Positions 17,033 through 25,557 of a DNA stretch of 64,000 nt are shown here, piece by piece. The notes under the pieces are model-generated. The model searched no databases. It had not been told where the DNA came from and worked only from the letters and a program-made list of their open reading frames with translations. Where the stretch lies: assembly GCF_004362525.1 (NCBI RefSeq), contig NZ_SNXS01000008.1, positions 82,916 through 146,915 on the forward strand, in the 5' to 3' direction. How positions within the stretch are numbered: position 1 is the first letter of the stretch; the number at the start of each line of letters is the position of its first letter. This DNA comes from Roseateles toxinivorans. GTDB taxonomy: Bacteria; Pseudomonadota; Gammaproteobacteria; Burkholderiales; Burkholderiaceae_C. The translations under genes and the position numbers were made by a program.

Positions 17033-19119
17033 TGAGCATGCCCACCACACCCGACACGCCGCAACCCCAGCAAGGGATCAGCGGGATCGACGAGCAGACC
17101 ATCTTCCGCTCGCTGCACACGGCCTACCCCGATGCCCTGCTGGTCGTCGATGGCCGGGGCCAGGTCGTGCTGGCCAATCCGGCCGCCAGCGCGCTGCTGG
17201 GCTATAGCAATGCCGAGCTGTTGAGCCTCGGGGTCGATGCGCTGGTGCCGGATGCGGTGCGCTCGCGCCACGCCGCCTATCGCGAAACCTACGGCCACAA
17301 CCCCAAGCCGCGCCCCATGGGCACGCAGATGGAGCTGGCGGCCAAGCGCAGTGACGGCAGCGAGGTGATGGTCGAGATCGCGCTGAGCCCGCTGCAGGAC
17401 CATGGCCTGCCCTTCGTCGTCGCCTCGATCCGCGACATCGGCGCCTACCCCCGCGTCAAGCAGGCGCTGCAGCGCGCCCGGTACAGCGAGTTCCTGGCCA
17501 ATCTGGGCCGGCTGGCGGTCGATTCGCGCGACCCTCAGGTGCTGCTGGACCAGGTGCCGGCGATGGCCGCCGAGGCCCTGCAGGCCGAGCTGGCGATGGT
17601 CTGGCTGCTGCAGCCCAACCGGCTGGAGTTTCGTGTCGCCAGCGGCCTGGGTCTGCTGGAGGGCGAAGCCATTGGCCAGCTGGTGCCCAACCGTCCCGAC
17701 ACCGCTCCCGGCTTTGTGCTGGCCCAAGGCCGGCCGGTGGTGGTGACCGACTACCGCCTGGAGTCGCGCTTTGCCGTGCCGCCAAGCTATCTGGCCGCCG
17801 AGCTTGTGCAGGGCATGGCGGTGCCGCTGTCGGACCGCGGACGCATCATCGGTGCACTGACGGTGCGCACCCGACGTGAGGCCCGCTTCGGCGACGACGA
17901 GCTGCGCTTCATGGAGTCGCTATCCAGCCTGCTGGCCACCAGCCTGCAGCGGGCCCAGTCCGAGGAGGCGCTGAACCATGCCCAGCGCCTGGAAAGCGTG
18001 GGCCAGCTGACTGGCGGCATAGCGCACGACTTCAACAATCTGCTGACGGTGATACAGGGCAATCTGCAGGTGCTGGAAGAGCTGCCCGCGCTGGCCGACG
18101 ACAGCCAAGGCCAGCAGCTGGTGACCGCGGCGATGCGCGCCTCCAAGCGCGGCGCCGAGCTGACGGCCAAGCTCTTGGCCTTCTCGCGCCGTCAGGTGCT
18201 GCAGCCCACGGCGGTCGATGTGGCGGTGATGCTGCATTCGCTGGCCGATATGCTGCGTCGCACGCTGGACCAGCGCATACGCATCGAGGTCGACTGCGGT
18301 GACAGTCCGCCGGTGCTGGCCGACCCGGGACAGCTGGAGTCGGCGCTGCTGAACATCGCCATCAATGCCCGCGACGCCATGCCCGAAGGCGGCACCCTGC
18401 GTTTTCGCGCCCATGCCTGCACGGTCCTCCCGGCCGAGGCGCGGCGCGAACTCGACGACCCCAGCATGGCCCATGAGCGGCTGGTCGAGATTGCCATCTC
18501 CGACACCGGGGCCGGCATGCCCGAGGCCGTCAAGGAGCGGGCCTTCGAGCCCTTCTTCACCACCAAGGCAGCCGGTCGCGGCACAGGCCTGGGCCTGAGC
18601 ACGGTCTATGGCTTCGTCAAGCAGTCCAAGGGCGTGATCACCATAGACAGCGCCCCGGGCGCCGGCACGACGGTGACGCTGCGCCTGCCGCGCCCCTGGG
18701 CGGCCGAGACCGCAACCGTCGAGACCGAGCTACCCTCGGATCTGAGCGTGCCGCCCGACCTGAAGGTGCTGCTGGTCGAGGACGACGGCGAGGTGCGCAG
18801 TGTGGTGCGGCAGTTCCTAGACACATTGCAGTGCCAGACCACCGTCTGCACCAGCGCCGAGCAGGCCCTGCTGCTGCTGGGGCCCGAGGCCCGCTTCGAC
18901 TTGCTGCTCACCGATGTGGCCCTGGGCGCCGGCATGCGCGGCACCGAGCTGGCGCAGCGGGCTCAGGCCCGCTTTCCGGACCTGGCCGTGCTGCTGATGT
19001 CGGGCTTCTCGGCCGAGCTGCTGGACGCCGACCGCGACTCGCCGCCCAGCTGGGAGCTGCTGCCCAAACCCTATACGCGCGAGCAGCTGGCACAGGCCAT
19101 CGCCCGGCTCAAGGCGTGA
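17032..19119 (+). CDS. PAS-GAF hybrid sensor histidine kinase with C-terminal receiver
   Basis: 695 aa, no obvious transmembrane segment, so probably a cytoplasmic sensor. Order: PAS (about 20-145, AYPDALLVVDGRG), GAF (about 165-310), HisKA with the H-box GGIAHDFNNLLTVIQGN (His near residue 333), HATPase (N-box INARDAMPEGG; G-boxes DTGAGMPE and GRGTGLGLSTV), then a receiver domain from about 578 (VLLVEDDGEVR) with its Asp near 627 (LLTDVALG). The AHDFNNLL H-box is the type seen in soluble hybrid kinases. ATG 17032 overlaps the regulator's TGA (TGATG). The last 11 bases overlap the 3' end of the convergent GGDEF-EAL gene. The signal is unknown. Confidence 0.92.
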   Translation: MSMPTTPDTPQPQQGISGIDEQTIFRSLHTAYPDALLVVDGRGQVVLANPAASALLGYSNAELLSLGVDALVPDAVRSRHAAYRETYGHNPKPRPMGTQMELAAKRSDGSEVMVEIALSPLQDHGLPFVVASIRDIGAYPRVKQALQRARYSEFLANLGRLAVDSRDPQVLLDQVPAMAAEALQAELAMVWLLQPNRLEFRVASGLGLLEGEAIGQLVPNRPDTAPGFVLAQGRPVVVTDYRLESRFAVPPSYLAAELVQGMAVPLSDRGRIIGALTVRTRREARFGDDELRFMESLSSLLATSLQRAQSEEALNHAQRLESVGQLTGGIAHDFNNLLTVIQGNLQVLEELPALADDSQGQQLVTAAMRASKRGAELTAKLLAFSRRQVLQPTAVDVAVMLHSLADMLRRTLDQRIRIEVDCGDSPPVLADPGQLESALLNIAINARDAMPEGGTLRFRAHACTVLPAEARRELDDPSMAHERLVEIAISDTGAGMPEAVKERAFEPFFTTKAAGRGTGLGLSTVYGFVKQSKGVITIDSAPGAGTTVTLRLPRPWAAETATVETELPSDLSVPPDLKVLLVEDDGEVRSVVRQFLDTLQCQTTVCTSAEQALLLLGPEARFDLLLTDVALGAGMRGTELAQRAQARFPDLAVLLMSGFSAELLDADRDSPPSWELLPKPYTREQLAQAIARLKA

Positions 19120-21460
19120 GCTGAGCCTCCATGGCCGGCTGCGCCTGAGCCGCCAGCCGCAGCTGCAGGGCCTCGGCGGTGTCGGGCCGGCCGAAGCGGT
19201 AGCCCTGCAACTCGTCGCAGCCCTGGCGCAGCAGGTAGTCGCTCTGCTCGGCCGTCTCCACCCCCTCGGCCACCACGCTCAGCCCCAGCCGATGGGCCAG
19301 CGCGATGATGGCGTCCACCAGCACCGGGGCCGGTTCGCCCTGGACGCCAACGCCGATGCCGCGCACGAAGGACTGGTCTATCTTCAGCGTGTCGATAGGG
19401 AAGCTGTGCAGATAGCCCAGGCTGGAATAGCCGGTGCCGAAATCGTCCAGTGACAGCTTCACGCCCAGAGCCTTGAGCTTGCCCAGCATGGCGGCGGTGA
19501 TCTCGGGGCGCTCCATCAGCATGCTTTCGGTCAGCTCGATCTCGATGTGCTCGGCCGACACGCCGTGGCGAATCAGGGCATCGCCCAGCACCTGGTCGAG
19601 ATCGCCGGCAGCGAACTGGCGAGCCGCCACATTGACGGCCACGCGCAGCACCGGCTGGCCGGCATCCATCCAGCGGCGGATCTGCCGGCAGGCCTCATCG
19701 ATGACCCAGGCCCCAATGCCCAGAATCATGCTGGAGCGCTCGGCAATCGGGATGAACTGGCCCGGCGAGACCAGGCCGACCCCGCCACGCTGCCAGCGCA
19801 GCAGCGCCTCGGCGCCGACGATGCGGCCGCTCAGCGCCTCGACCTTGGGCTGGTAGTGCAGCCTGAATTCGTCGCGCTCCAGCGCCCGGCTCAGCGCTGC
19901 CTCCAGCTCCAGCTTGGCCTGGGCCTCGGCATTCAGGTCGCTGGTGTAGAAGCAGAAGCGGTTGCGACCCTGGTCCTTGGCGCGGTACATCGCGGCATCG
20001 GCATCGCGCAGCATCTCCACCGCATTGCTGCAGCCGTCGTCCGGGAAGACGCTGATGCCTATGCTGGCGGTCAGATAGGCATCGCCGCCGCCGGGCAGGG
20101 GCACGGGCTCGGCCACCGCGGCCAGCAGATCGCGGGCGAGCCCCGCCACCTCGGCCGGCCCGCCGGGCAGCTCGACGACGACCAGGAACTCGTCACCGCC
20201 GAGGCGGCCCAGCAGGTCCTCCTCACGCAGCCGGGCGCGCAGGCGGCGCGAGATGCAGACCAGCAACTCGTCGCCGACGGGATGGCCGCGGCTGTCGTTG
20301 ACGGTCTTGAAGCCATCGAGGTCGATGTAGAGCACCGCCGCCTTGGTGTGGTGGCGGGCGGCCCGCGCCAGCGTCTGCTCGAGCCGGGTGTGCAGCAGGC
20401 TGCGGTTGGGCAGGCCGGTGAGCGGATCGTAATGGGCCAGGTGATCGAGCTGGGCCTCGCTGTGCTTGACGCGGGTGATGTCGGTGAACACGCCGACATA
20501 GTGGGTCAGCTTGCCCGAGGTGTCGCCGACCGCGCTGACGGTCAGCCACTCGGGATAGATGTCGCCGCCCTTGCGCCGGTTCCAGATCTCGCCCTGCCAG
20601 TGGCCATGGACGCGCAGCGCGCGCCACATGGTTTCGTAGAAGCCGTCGTCATGCATGCCCGACTGCAGCATCTTGGCCGTCCGGCCCAGCGCGTCGGCTT
20701 CGGTGTAGCCGGTGATCTCGGTGAAGGCGCGGTTGATGGCCTGGATGCGCCCATGGTCGTCGGCAATCATCACGCCGTCGCGGGTGTTCTCGAAGGCCAT
20801 CGCCCATTGCCGGTGCACGTCCTCGATGCGCTTGCGCTCGGTGATGTCGCGGCTGACGCCGAACAGGCCGATGATGCTGCCGTCGGGCCCGTGCAGCGGC
20901 CCCTTGCTGGCGAGATAGACGCGCAGGCCGTCCACCGTCGTCAGCTGCTCCTCGCGCTGCATCAGCTGGCCGCTGCGCAGCACCTCGGCATCGGCCTGGG
21001 TCAGCATCTCGGCCTCGTGCAGCGGGAACACGCTGTCGTCGCCATGGCCCAGCACGATGGACTCGGCCTGGCCCAGCAGACGGCAGGTCTCGCGGTTGGC
21101 GAACACATAGCGGCCCTGCAGATCCTTGGCAAAGATCGCATCGGGCGAGCCATTGGCGATGGCGTCCAGCAGCTGCAGCACGTGCAGCTTCTCGTCCTGC
21201 TCGATGCGCTGGCGCTCGGCAACCGCGCGCTCGCGGCGCTGCGCCAGCACGAACAGCAGGGCGCTGGTGGCCAGCACGAAGGCCACGCCCTTGCCCTGGC
21301 CCAGCTGGGCGAAGATCTGCAGATTGGGCGCCATGGCCAGCAGCCAGTCGTCCGAGAAATAGATCCAGACCACGCCGAACAGGGCATAGCCGATGGCCAG
21401 CAGGCCCGCGGGGGTATGGCTGGGCGCGGCCGCCGCCGCGCGACGGGTCGGAGAAGTCAT
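19109..21460 (-). CDS. Membrane PAS-PAS-GGDEF-EAL cyclic-di-GMP protein
   Basis: 783 aa. Two hydrophobic segments near the N-terminus (about 18-36 and 58-76) anchor it; then come two PAS domains (about 95-215 and 220-340, each ending in a DITxxK/R linker), a GGDEF domain with an intact LGGDEFLV and an EAL domain. The EAL side keeps EALLRW, ELTESMLME, DDFGTGYSSLGYL, LKIDQSFV and AEGVETAEQ, so both synthesis and breakdown of c-di-GMP are possible; which dominates cannot be read. The gene is convergent with the hybrid kinase and lies next to the Crp/Fnr gene on the same strand, 42 bases downstream of it. Confidence 0.93.
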   Translation of the reverse strand: MTSPTRRAAAAAPSHTPAGLLAIGYALFGVVWIYFSDDWLLAMAPNLQIFAQLGQGKGVAFVLATSALLFVLAQRRERAVAERQRIEQDEKLHVLQLLDAIANGSPDAIFAKDLQGRYVFANRETCRLLGQAESIVLGHGDDSVFPLHEAEMLTQADAEVLRSGQLMQREEQLTTVDGLRVYLASKGPLHGPDGSIIGLFGVSRDITERKRIEDVHRQWAMAFENTRDGVMIADDHGRIQAINRAFTEITGYTEADALGRTAKMLQSGMHDDGFYETMWRALRVHGHWQGEIWNRRKGGDIYPEWLTVSAVGDTSGKLTHYVGVFTDITRVKHSEAQLDHLAHYDPLTGLPNRSLLHTRLEQTLARAARHHTKAAVLYIDLDGFKTVNDSRGHPVGDELLVCISRRLRARLREEDLLGRLGGDEFLVVVELPGGPAEVAGLARDLLAAVAEPVPLPGGGDAYLTASIGISVFPDDGCSNAVEMLRDADAAMYRAKDQGRNRFCFYTSDLNAEAQAKLELEAALSRALERDEFRLHYQPKVEALSGRIVGAEALLRWQRGGVGLVSPGQFIPIAERSSMILGIGAWVIDEACRQIRRWMDAGQPVLRVAVNVAARQFAAGDLDQVLGDALIRHGVSAEHIEIELTESMLMERPEITAAMLGKLKALGVKLSLDDFGTGYSSLGYLHSFPIDTLKIDQSFVRGIGVGVQGEPAPVLVDAIIALAHRLGLSVVAEGVETAEQSDYLLRQGCDELQGYRFGRPDTAEALQLRLAAQAQPAMEAQLTP

Positions 21461-21502
21461 TGTCGATGCGCCGGGGTACTGCGGGCAGCGCCTGTGGCCG
21501 GC

Positions 21503-22333
21503 TTACTGCAGCACGGGGCTGGCCGGTGCCAGGCAGTGCTGGATGAACTCGCTCAAGGCATCGACGTCGGGGATCTGCACATCGCGCCGGCCCTTCTCGG
21601 CGAACACGATCACGCCGGCACGGGCCAGCTTGGACAGCGAGCGGCTGACCGTCTCCAGGGTCATGCCCAGGTAGTTGCCGATCTCGGCACGGGTCATGCG
21701 CAGCGTGATCTGGTCGGAGCGCAGGCCGCGGCGGGCCAGCGACTCGGCCCAGTAACGCAGGAAATCGGCCACGCGGGCATCGGCCGGCAGGGTGCAGACC
21801 GACATCAGCGAGTCGCGGTCCCGGGCGATCTCGCGGCTCATCGCCTCGTGCAGGGCCGTCATCAGCGCGGGCTGGGCGGCGCAGGCGGCAAACAGCGCGT
21901 CATAACGTATCACCAGCACCTCGCCGGTGTCCATGGCCACGGCGTCGCAGGCATAGCGGCCGTTGGCGATGCCATCGAAGCCCAGCCAGTCGCCGCGGAA
22001 CTTCAGGCCCACGACCTGCTCGCGGCCATCGGCCGACAGATTGACCAGCTTGAAGAAGCCCGAGGTCATCACGTACAGATGGCCGAAGGACTCGCCGCCC
22101 TGGTAGACCAGATCACCGGCGTGGACGACGCGGCGCTGCGGGGCCAGCTTCTCGATCAGCAGCTTCAGGGTCTCGGCCACATGCTGGCTGGCACGCTGGT
22201 TGGCCGCCGCATCGGACTTGAGCACCGGCAGCGCCGGTGCGCGCAGAAGCGTGCGGGCCGGGCCCTGGGTCGAGGTGGCCAGCGTGCTGGCCAGGGTGAC
22301 ATGGGCGGCGGTGGCGATCTGGGTGCTGAGCAT
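21503..22333 (-). CDS. Crp/Fnr-family regulator lacking Fe-S cysteines
   Basis: 276 aa transcription factor. A cyclic-nucleotide-binding-like beta roll (about 55-165) is followed by a dimer helix and a Crp-type helix-turn-helix (TRAEIGNYLGMTLETVSRSL, about 214-233). The recognition helix has Glu227, Ser230 and Arg231, the E-x-x-S-R pattern of FNR that reads TTGAT, rather than the R-E-x-x-x-R of CRP. The N-terminal 50 residues contain no cysteine, so it cannot bind an FNR-type [4Fe-4S] cluster; cysteines at 129, 151, 180 and 267 are scattered. A DNR-like haem or NO sensor is a reasonable guess. ATG 22333 is chosen for its GGGAGA site; 67 upstream in-frame codons are non-coding in character. 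A perfect FNR box lies 148 bases upstream. Confidence 0.92.
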   Translation of the reverse strand: MLSTQIATAAHVTLASTLATSTQGPARTLLRAPALPVLKSDAAANQRASQHVAETLKLLIEKLAPQRRVVHAGDLVYQGGESFGHLYVMTSGFFKLVNLSADGREQVVGLKFRGDWLGFDGIANGRYACDAVAMDTGEVLVIRYDALFAACAAQPALMTALHEAMSREIARDRDSLMSVCTLPADARVADFLRYWAESLARRGLRSDQITLRMTRAEIGNYLGMTLETVSRSLSKLARAGVIVFAEKGRRDVQIPDVDALSEFIQHCLAPASPVLQ

Positions 22334-22480
22334 GGTGTTCTCCCGTGGGGCTGGATGCGATTCGATGTTTTGCATCCTAGGCAGCGCCCGGCAACAGATG
22401 ACGACGCTGCGCATCACTCGGTAACAGTGAATGAATGGTTTGTGTCCGCTTGGTATCAGCACAGGCTGGCTGGGCCTGGC

Positions 22481-22494
22481 TTGACCCACGTCAA
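22481..22494. promoter_or_regulatory. Perfect FNR-type box in a divergent promoter region
   Basis: TTGACCCACGTCAA is a perfect inverted repeat TTGAC-N4-GTCAA, matching the FNR/DNR consensus TTGAY-N4-RTCAA. It lies between the Crp/Fnr gene (start 22333, minus strand) and the carbamoyltransferase-like gene (plus strand). Placed at -41.5 it would set a plus-strand start near 22529, so that gene's ATG at 22604 fits better than ATG 22529. It could equally serve autoregulation of the Crp/Fnr gene, although it is far (148 bases) from that start. Confidence 0.7.
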
Positions 22495-22603
22495 AGTCGG
22501 CCGCCAAGGCATAGCTAGTCTGCGAACCATGCACAAAGCTACCCCGCGTGCCCGGCTCCTCTGCAACACCGTGAACCCACCCCGTCTCGCCAGTGCCGTT
22601 GTC

Positions 22604-23062
22604 ATGTCGCTACAAGACCCCTCTGCCCCGCGCGCCCATGCCCGCCAGCTGCTGCAAGCCGCCCAGGCCGGAAGCCTGCAGCCGCTGCTGCGCGGCAAGA
22701 AGCTGGGCCTGGTGTGCGCAGCCGAGGACGGCGAGGCAGCCCTGCTGTTCCGCCGCGCCGCCGAGGCGCTGGGCGCCCATGTGGCCCGCCTGCCGGTGAG
22801 CCTGTCGGCGCATAGCAGCGCCCAGGAGGTTCAGCACACCGCACGCATGCTGGGCCGCCTGTACGACGCGATCGAATGCCAGGACATGGACAGCGCCCTG
22901 GTCGCACGGGTGCGCCAGGAGGCCGGCGTGCCGGTCTTCGACGCCATCGCCGCGCCGGCCCACCCATCGGCCCGCTGGGCCACCGAGCTGGACGGTCCGG
23001 GCTCCAGCGATGACAAGCGGCTCAGCCTGCTGCAGGCCCTGCTGCTCAGCGAGCTGGCTTGA
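22604..23062 (+). CDS. Degenerate ornithine carbamoyltransferase N-domain-like protein
   Basis: 152 aa. It aligns by eye with the N-terminal half of ornithine carbamoyltransferase: LLRGKKLGLV for LTGKNIALI, TARMLGRLYDAIE for TARVLGRMYDGIQ, and AGVPVFDAIAAPAHPSA for the AGVPV...HPTQ region. The carbamoyl-phosphate-binding STRT motif is replaced by an acidic/Ala stretch (EDGEAALLF) and the C-terminal ornithine domain is absent, so it cannot be an active enzyme. Start is unsure: ATG 22604 or in-frame ATG 22529; no clear ribosome binding site at either. It is divergent from the Crp/Fnr gene, and its last 17 bases overlap the convergent EAL gene. Intact reading frame and partner gene suggest a kept, repurposed domain. 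Confidence 0.7.
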   Translation: MSLQDPSAPRAHARQLLQAAQAGSLQPLLRGKKLGLVCAAEDGEAALLFRRAAEALGAHVARLPVSLSAHSSAQEVQHTARMLGRLYDAIECQDMDSALVARVRQEAGVPVFDAIAAPAHPSARWATELDGPGSSDDKRLSLLQALLLSELA

Positions 23063-24464
23063 TACCGGCCGAGCCCTGCAGGATCAGCTGCTGGACCTGA
23101 TCGGCCGGCAGGGCCTTGGCGAACAGCCAGCCCTGGCCGACGTGGACGCCCAGCTCCTGCAGCAGCCCTGCCTGGGACGGCTCCTCGATGCCTTCGGCCA
23201 GCACCTGCTTGTCCAGCGCCAAGGCCAGGCCGACGATGGTGCGCACGATCTCCACCGCCTCGCGGCCCGTGGCCAGGCGGATCACGAAGGAGCGGTCTAT
23301 CTTCAGCGTGTCGAACGGAAAGCGGTGCAGATAGGCCAGCGATGAATAGCCGGTGCCGAAGTCGTCGATCGAGACCTTGAAGCCCAGCGCGTCCCAGCGC
23401 ACCAGCTGGGCGGCCGCCTCGAGCAGGGTCCAGCTGCCCATGGGCACGACCTGGCCACTCTCCTCGGCGAAGGGGATGAAGTCGCCCGGCATGACCATGC
23501 CCTTGAGCGGATGAGGCCAGCGTATCAAGGCCTCGAAGCCCAGCAGCTCGCGGTCCTTGAGCCGCACCAGCGGCTGGTAGAACAGGCGGAACTCCTGGTT
23601 CTGCAGGGCCAGGGCTATGTTCTCCTTGAGCCAGCGGCGCGAGTTCTCGATCAGTTGCTCGGCCGGGTCGAAGGCGTGGGCGCGGCCGCGCAGCCGGGCC
23701 TTGGCATGGGCCAGGGCCAGCTCGGCCGCATTCATCAGCTCGGCGTCGGTGAAGCGGGCCTGGGCGCCATGGGCCCAGCCGACGCTGGCGCCCAGGCCCA
23801 GACTGTGGCCGGCGACCAGAAACGGGGTGTCGAACTGACGCAGCACCTCGTCACCGGCCTGCGTGCCCTCGCGCTCGTTGAGCACGCGAAAGCCGTCGAT
23901 ATCGACCAGCACTACGCCGGTCAGCACGGGCTCGGCGGCGAACAGCGAGCGCAGCCGTTCGAGGAACAGCACCCGGTTGGGCAGGCCGGTGAGGCGGTCA
24001 TAGAGCGCGTCGAAGGTGATCTGGCGCTGTAGCAGCTGCTGCTCGCTGATGTCGGTCAGCGAGCCCGCCATGCGCACCCGCAGGCCCTGCTCGCGCACCG
24101 CCACACAGCGGGCCAGCAGCCAGCGCTCGACGCCGCCCTGCTCGGAGTTCAGCACATGGTGGAACTGCAGGCTGGGCCCGGCCAGGTGCTCAACCAGCGC
24201 AGCATTGAACGCCTGGCGGCCACGTTCGTCCAGCGGCGGGGTCCAGGCCGCCATGGACTGCGCCTGCTCGGGCAGCAGGCCCATCAGCGTCAGCCAGCGC
24301 GGCGAGAAGTAGACGGCGCCGGCGGACATGCCCCAGTCCCACATGCCGTCATTGGCCCCCTGCACGGCCAAGGCGTAGCGCTGCTCGCTGGCACGCAAGG
24401 CTTCCAGCGCCGCGCGCTTGCGTGCCTGCTCCAGGCCGCTGCGCAGCGCGGTGGCGCCCAGCAC
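23046..24464 (-). pseudogene. PAS / defective GGDEF / EAL protein, probably frameshifted near its 5' end
   Basis: The open frame gives 472 aa: PAS (about 25-150), part of a GGDEF domain (DALYDRLTGLPNRVLF, VVLVDIDGFRVLN), then an EAL domain with EALIRW, DDFGTGYSSLAYL, LKIDRSFV and AEGIEE, so phosphodiesterase activity is plausible. Between AGDEVLRQF and FLVAGHSLGLGASVGWA roughly 50 residues, including the GGDEF loop itself, are missing, so the cyclase is dead. Upstream, the membrane-helix coding of this protein continues in another frame: GTG near 24598, WLGVALGLAALLQGLLL and FLAPAFPAL, then a one-base shift around 24490-24500 into GLGLAVLGATALRSG. It is thus either a frameshifted gene or a sequencing error; otherwise translation would have to start inside (24464). 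Confidence 0.7.
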
Positions 24465-24590
24465 GGCCAGGCCCAGGCCAGGGCCGGAAAGGCCGGCGCC
24501 AGGAACAGCTGGCGCTGCAGCAACAGCCCCTGCAGCAGGGCCGCCAGGCCCAGCGCCACGCCCAACCAGGCACGGCGCGAGCCCAGCGCG

Positions 24591-25154
24591 TCAGACACCG
24601 GACGGCCCGTCCTGCGAGCGCTGCACGCGCTCGGGCGACCAGGTGCTGGACGCGCTGCAACCACCAACGGCCGAACAGCGGGTGCCGGCCTGGGCGGACT
24701 CGAGCACGACCCGGCTGCGCGACGGGCGCAGGGCCCGGGTGGCATTGCCCAAGGGCACCGCCTCAACCGAGACCTGGCCCGACTGCACGTTCACCGCCGT
24801 GGGGGTACGCACCTGCCAGTTGCCCCCAGGCGCCGACGTGACCTTCTGGCCGATCAGGCCCATCTCCAGCAGCAGGCTCACCGCACGCGGCCGGCCCGGC
24901 GCCTGCTCGAACCGCTCGATCTTCAGCAGGGAGGCGTCGCTGAGCACCAGGGTCGAACCGTCGACGAAGCGCAGCCGCACCCGGCCCTGGGCTCCAGTGC
25001 GCAACTCGGCGCCACTGTCGAGCTTGTCGCCGACGGCCAGCGCTCGGCCGCCGACATAGGCCTCGCCGCGTACCGCCAGCACTTCGCACACGGGTTCTGC
25101 CCAGGCGGTGGAACAGAGCATCATCAAACCGGCCGTCAGGCATAGCAGTTTCAT
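24591..25154 (-). CDS. FecR-domain secreted protein
   Basis: 187 aa with a clear signal peptide (MKLLCLTAGLMMLCSTAWA) and a FecR-like beta domain (VLAVRGEAYVGGRALAVGD, GRVRLRFVDGSTLVLSDAS, WQVRTPTAVNVQSGQVSVE). Such periplasmic proteins often precede CHASE2-type membrane sensors in proteobacteria. ATG 25154 is preferred over 25172 because GGAGAT lies 4 bases before it. The C-terminal 65 residues are low in similarity to the family and the gene ends 8 bases inside the likely start of the next gene (GTG near 24598), so it was probably the first gene of a two-gene operon with the frameshifted GGDEF/EAL protein. Confidence 0.75.
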   Translation of the reverse strand: MKLLCLTAGLMMLCSTAWAEPVCEVLAVRGEAYVGGRALAVGDKLDSGAELRTGAQGRVRLRFVDGSTLVLSDASLLKIERFEQAPGRPRAVSLLLEMGLIGQKVTSAPGGNWQVRTPTAVNVQSGQVSVEAVPLGNATRALRPSRSRVVLESAQAGTRCSAVGGCSASSTWSPERVQRSQDGPSGV

Positions 25155-25242
25155 GGCATCTCCGCGTAGCACGGCGAACCCATCCTAGGCCCGCGCGCGC
25201 TGCAACGCAAATAGGGAGTGCTCCTAGCGCGCCGGGCAAAGA

Positions 25243-25278
25243 AAAACCCGCTGAACGCTCACGCATTCAGCGGGTTTT
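25243..25278 (-). terminator. Terminator after the tRNA-fMet pair
   Basis: Perfect stem AAAACCCGCTGAA / TTCAGCGGGTTTT (25243-25255 with 25266-25278). Read on the minus strand it ends in a short T run directly after the first tRNA gene, so it is a good intrinsic terminator; the symmetric A/T tails mean it could also work on the other strand. Confidence 0.8.
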
Positions 25279-25284
25279 CTTGAT

Positions 25285-25361
<77 letters not shown>

Positions 25362-25385
25362 ACTGATCGATTGACTGCCTGAATA

Positions 25386-25416
25386 AAAAAGCCGCCCGAC
25401 TGGTGAGCGGCTTTTT
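25386..25416 (-). terminator. Hairpin with T run between the two tRNA-fMet genes
   Basis: Stem AAAAAGCCGC / GCGGCTTTTT with an 11-base loop (25386-25416). On the minus strand it follows the upstream tRNA gene by 24 bases and looks like an intrinsic terminator. If it is efficient, the second tRNA gene needs its own promoter, and none as good as the upstream one is visible between them. Confidence 0.7.
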
Positions 25417-25439
25417 GCGGACCTTGATGCCCTGTATTT

Positions 25440-25516
<77 letters not shown>

Positions 25517-25528
25517 ACTGAAGCTCGA

Positions 25529-25557
25529 ATTATAGCACGCTTTGCGTGACCTGCTCA
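25529..25557 (-). promoter_or_regulatory. Promoter of the tRNA-fMet genes
   Basis: On the minus strand TGAGCA (25557-25552), 17 bases, TATAAT (25534-25529). The -10 is perfect and the -35 poor. The predicted start is near 25522, just before the mature tRNA end at 25516. The -35 lies at the very end of dsbD. Confidence 0.65.

Noticed and set aside
19547..22528. Plus-strand open frame running into the carbamoyltransferase-like gene
   Set aside because: The first 990 codons are antisense to the GGDEF-EAL and Crp/Fnr genes. Only the last ~150 codons look like a protein.
22529..22603. ATG 22529 as the start of the carbamoyltransferase-like gene
   Set aside because: It falls at the transcription start expected from the FNR box and the added residues have no similarity to the family. 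Kept only as an alternative.
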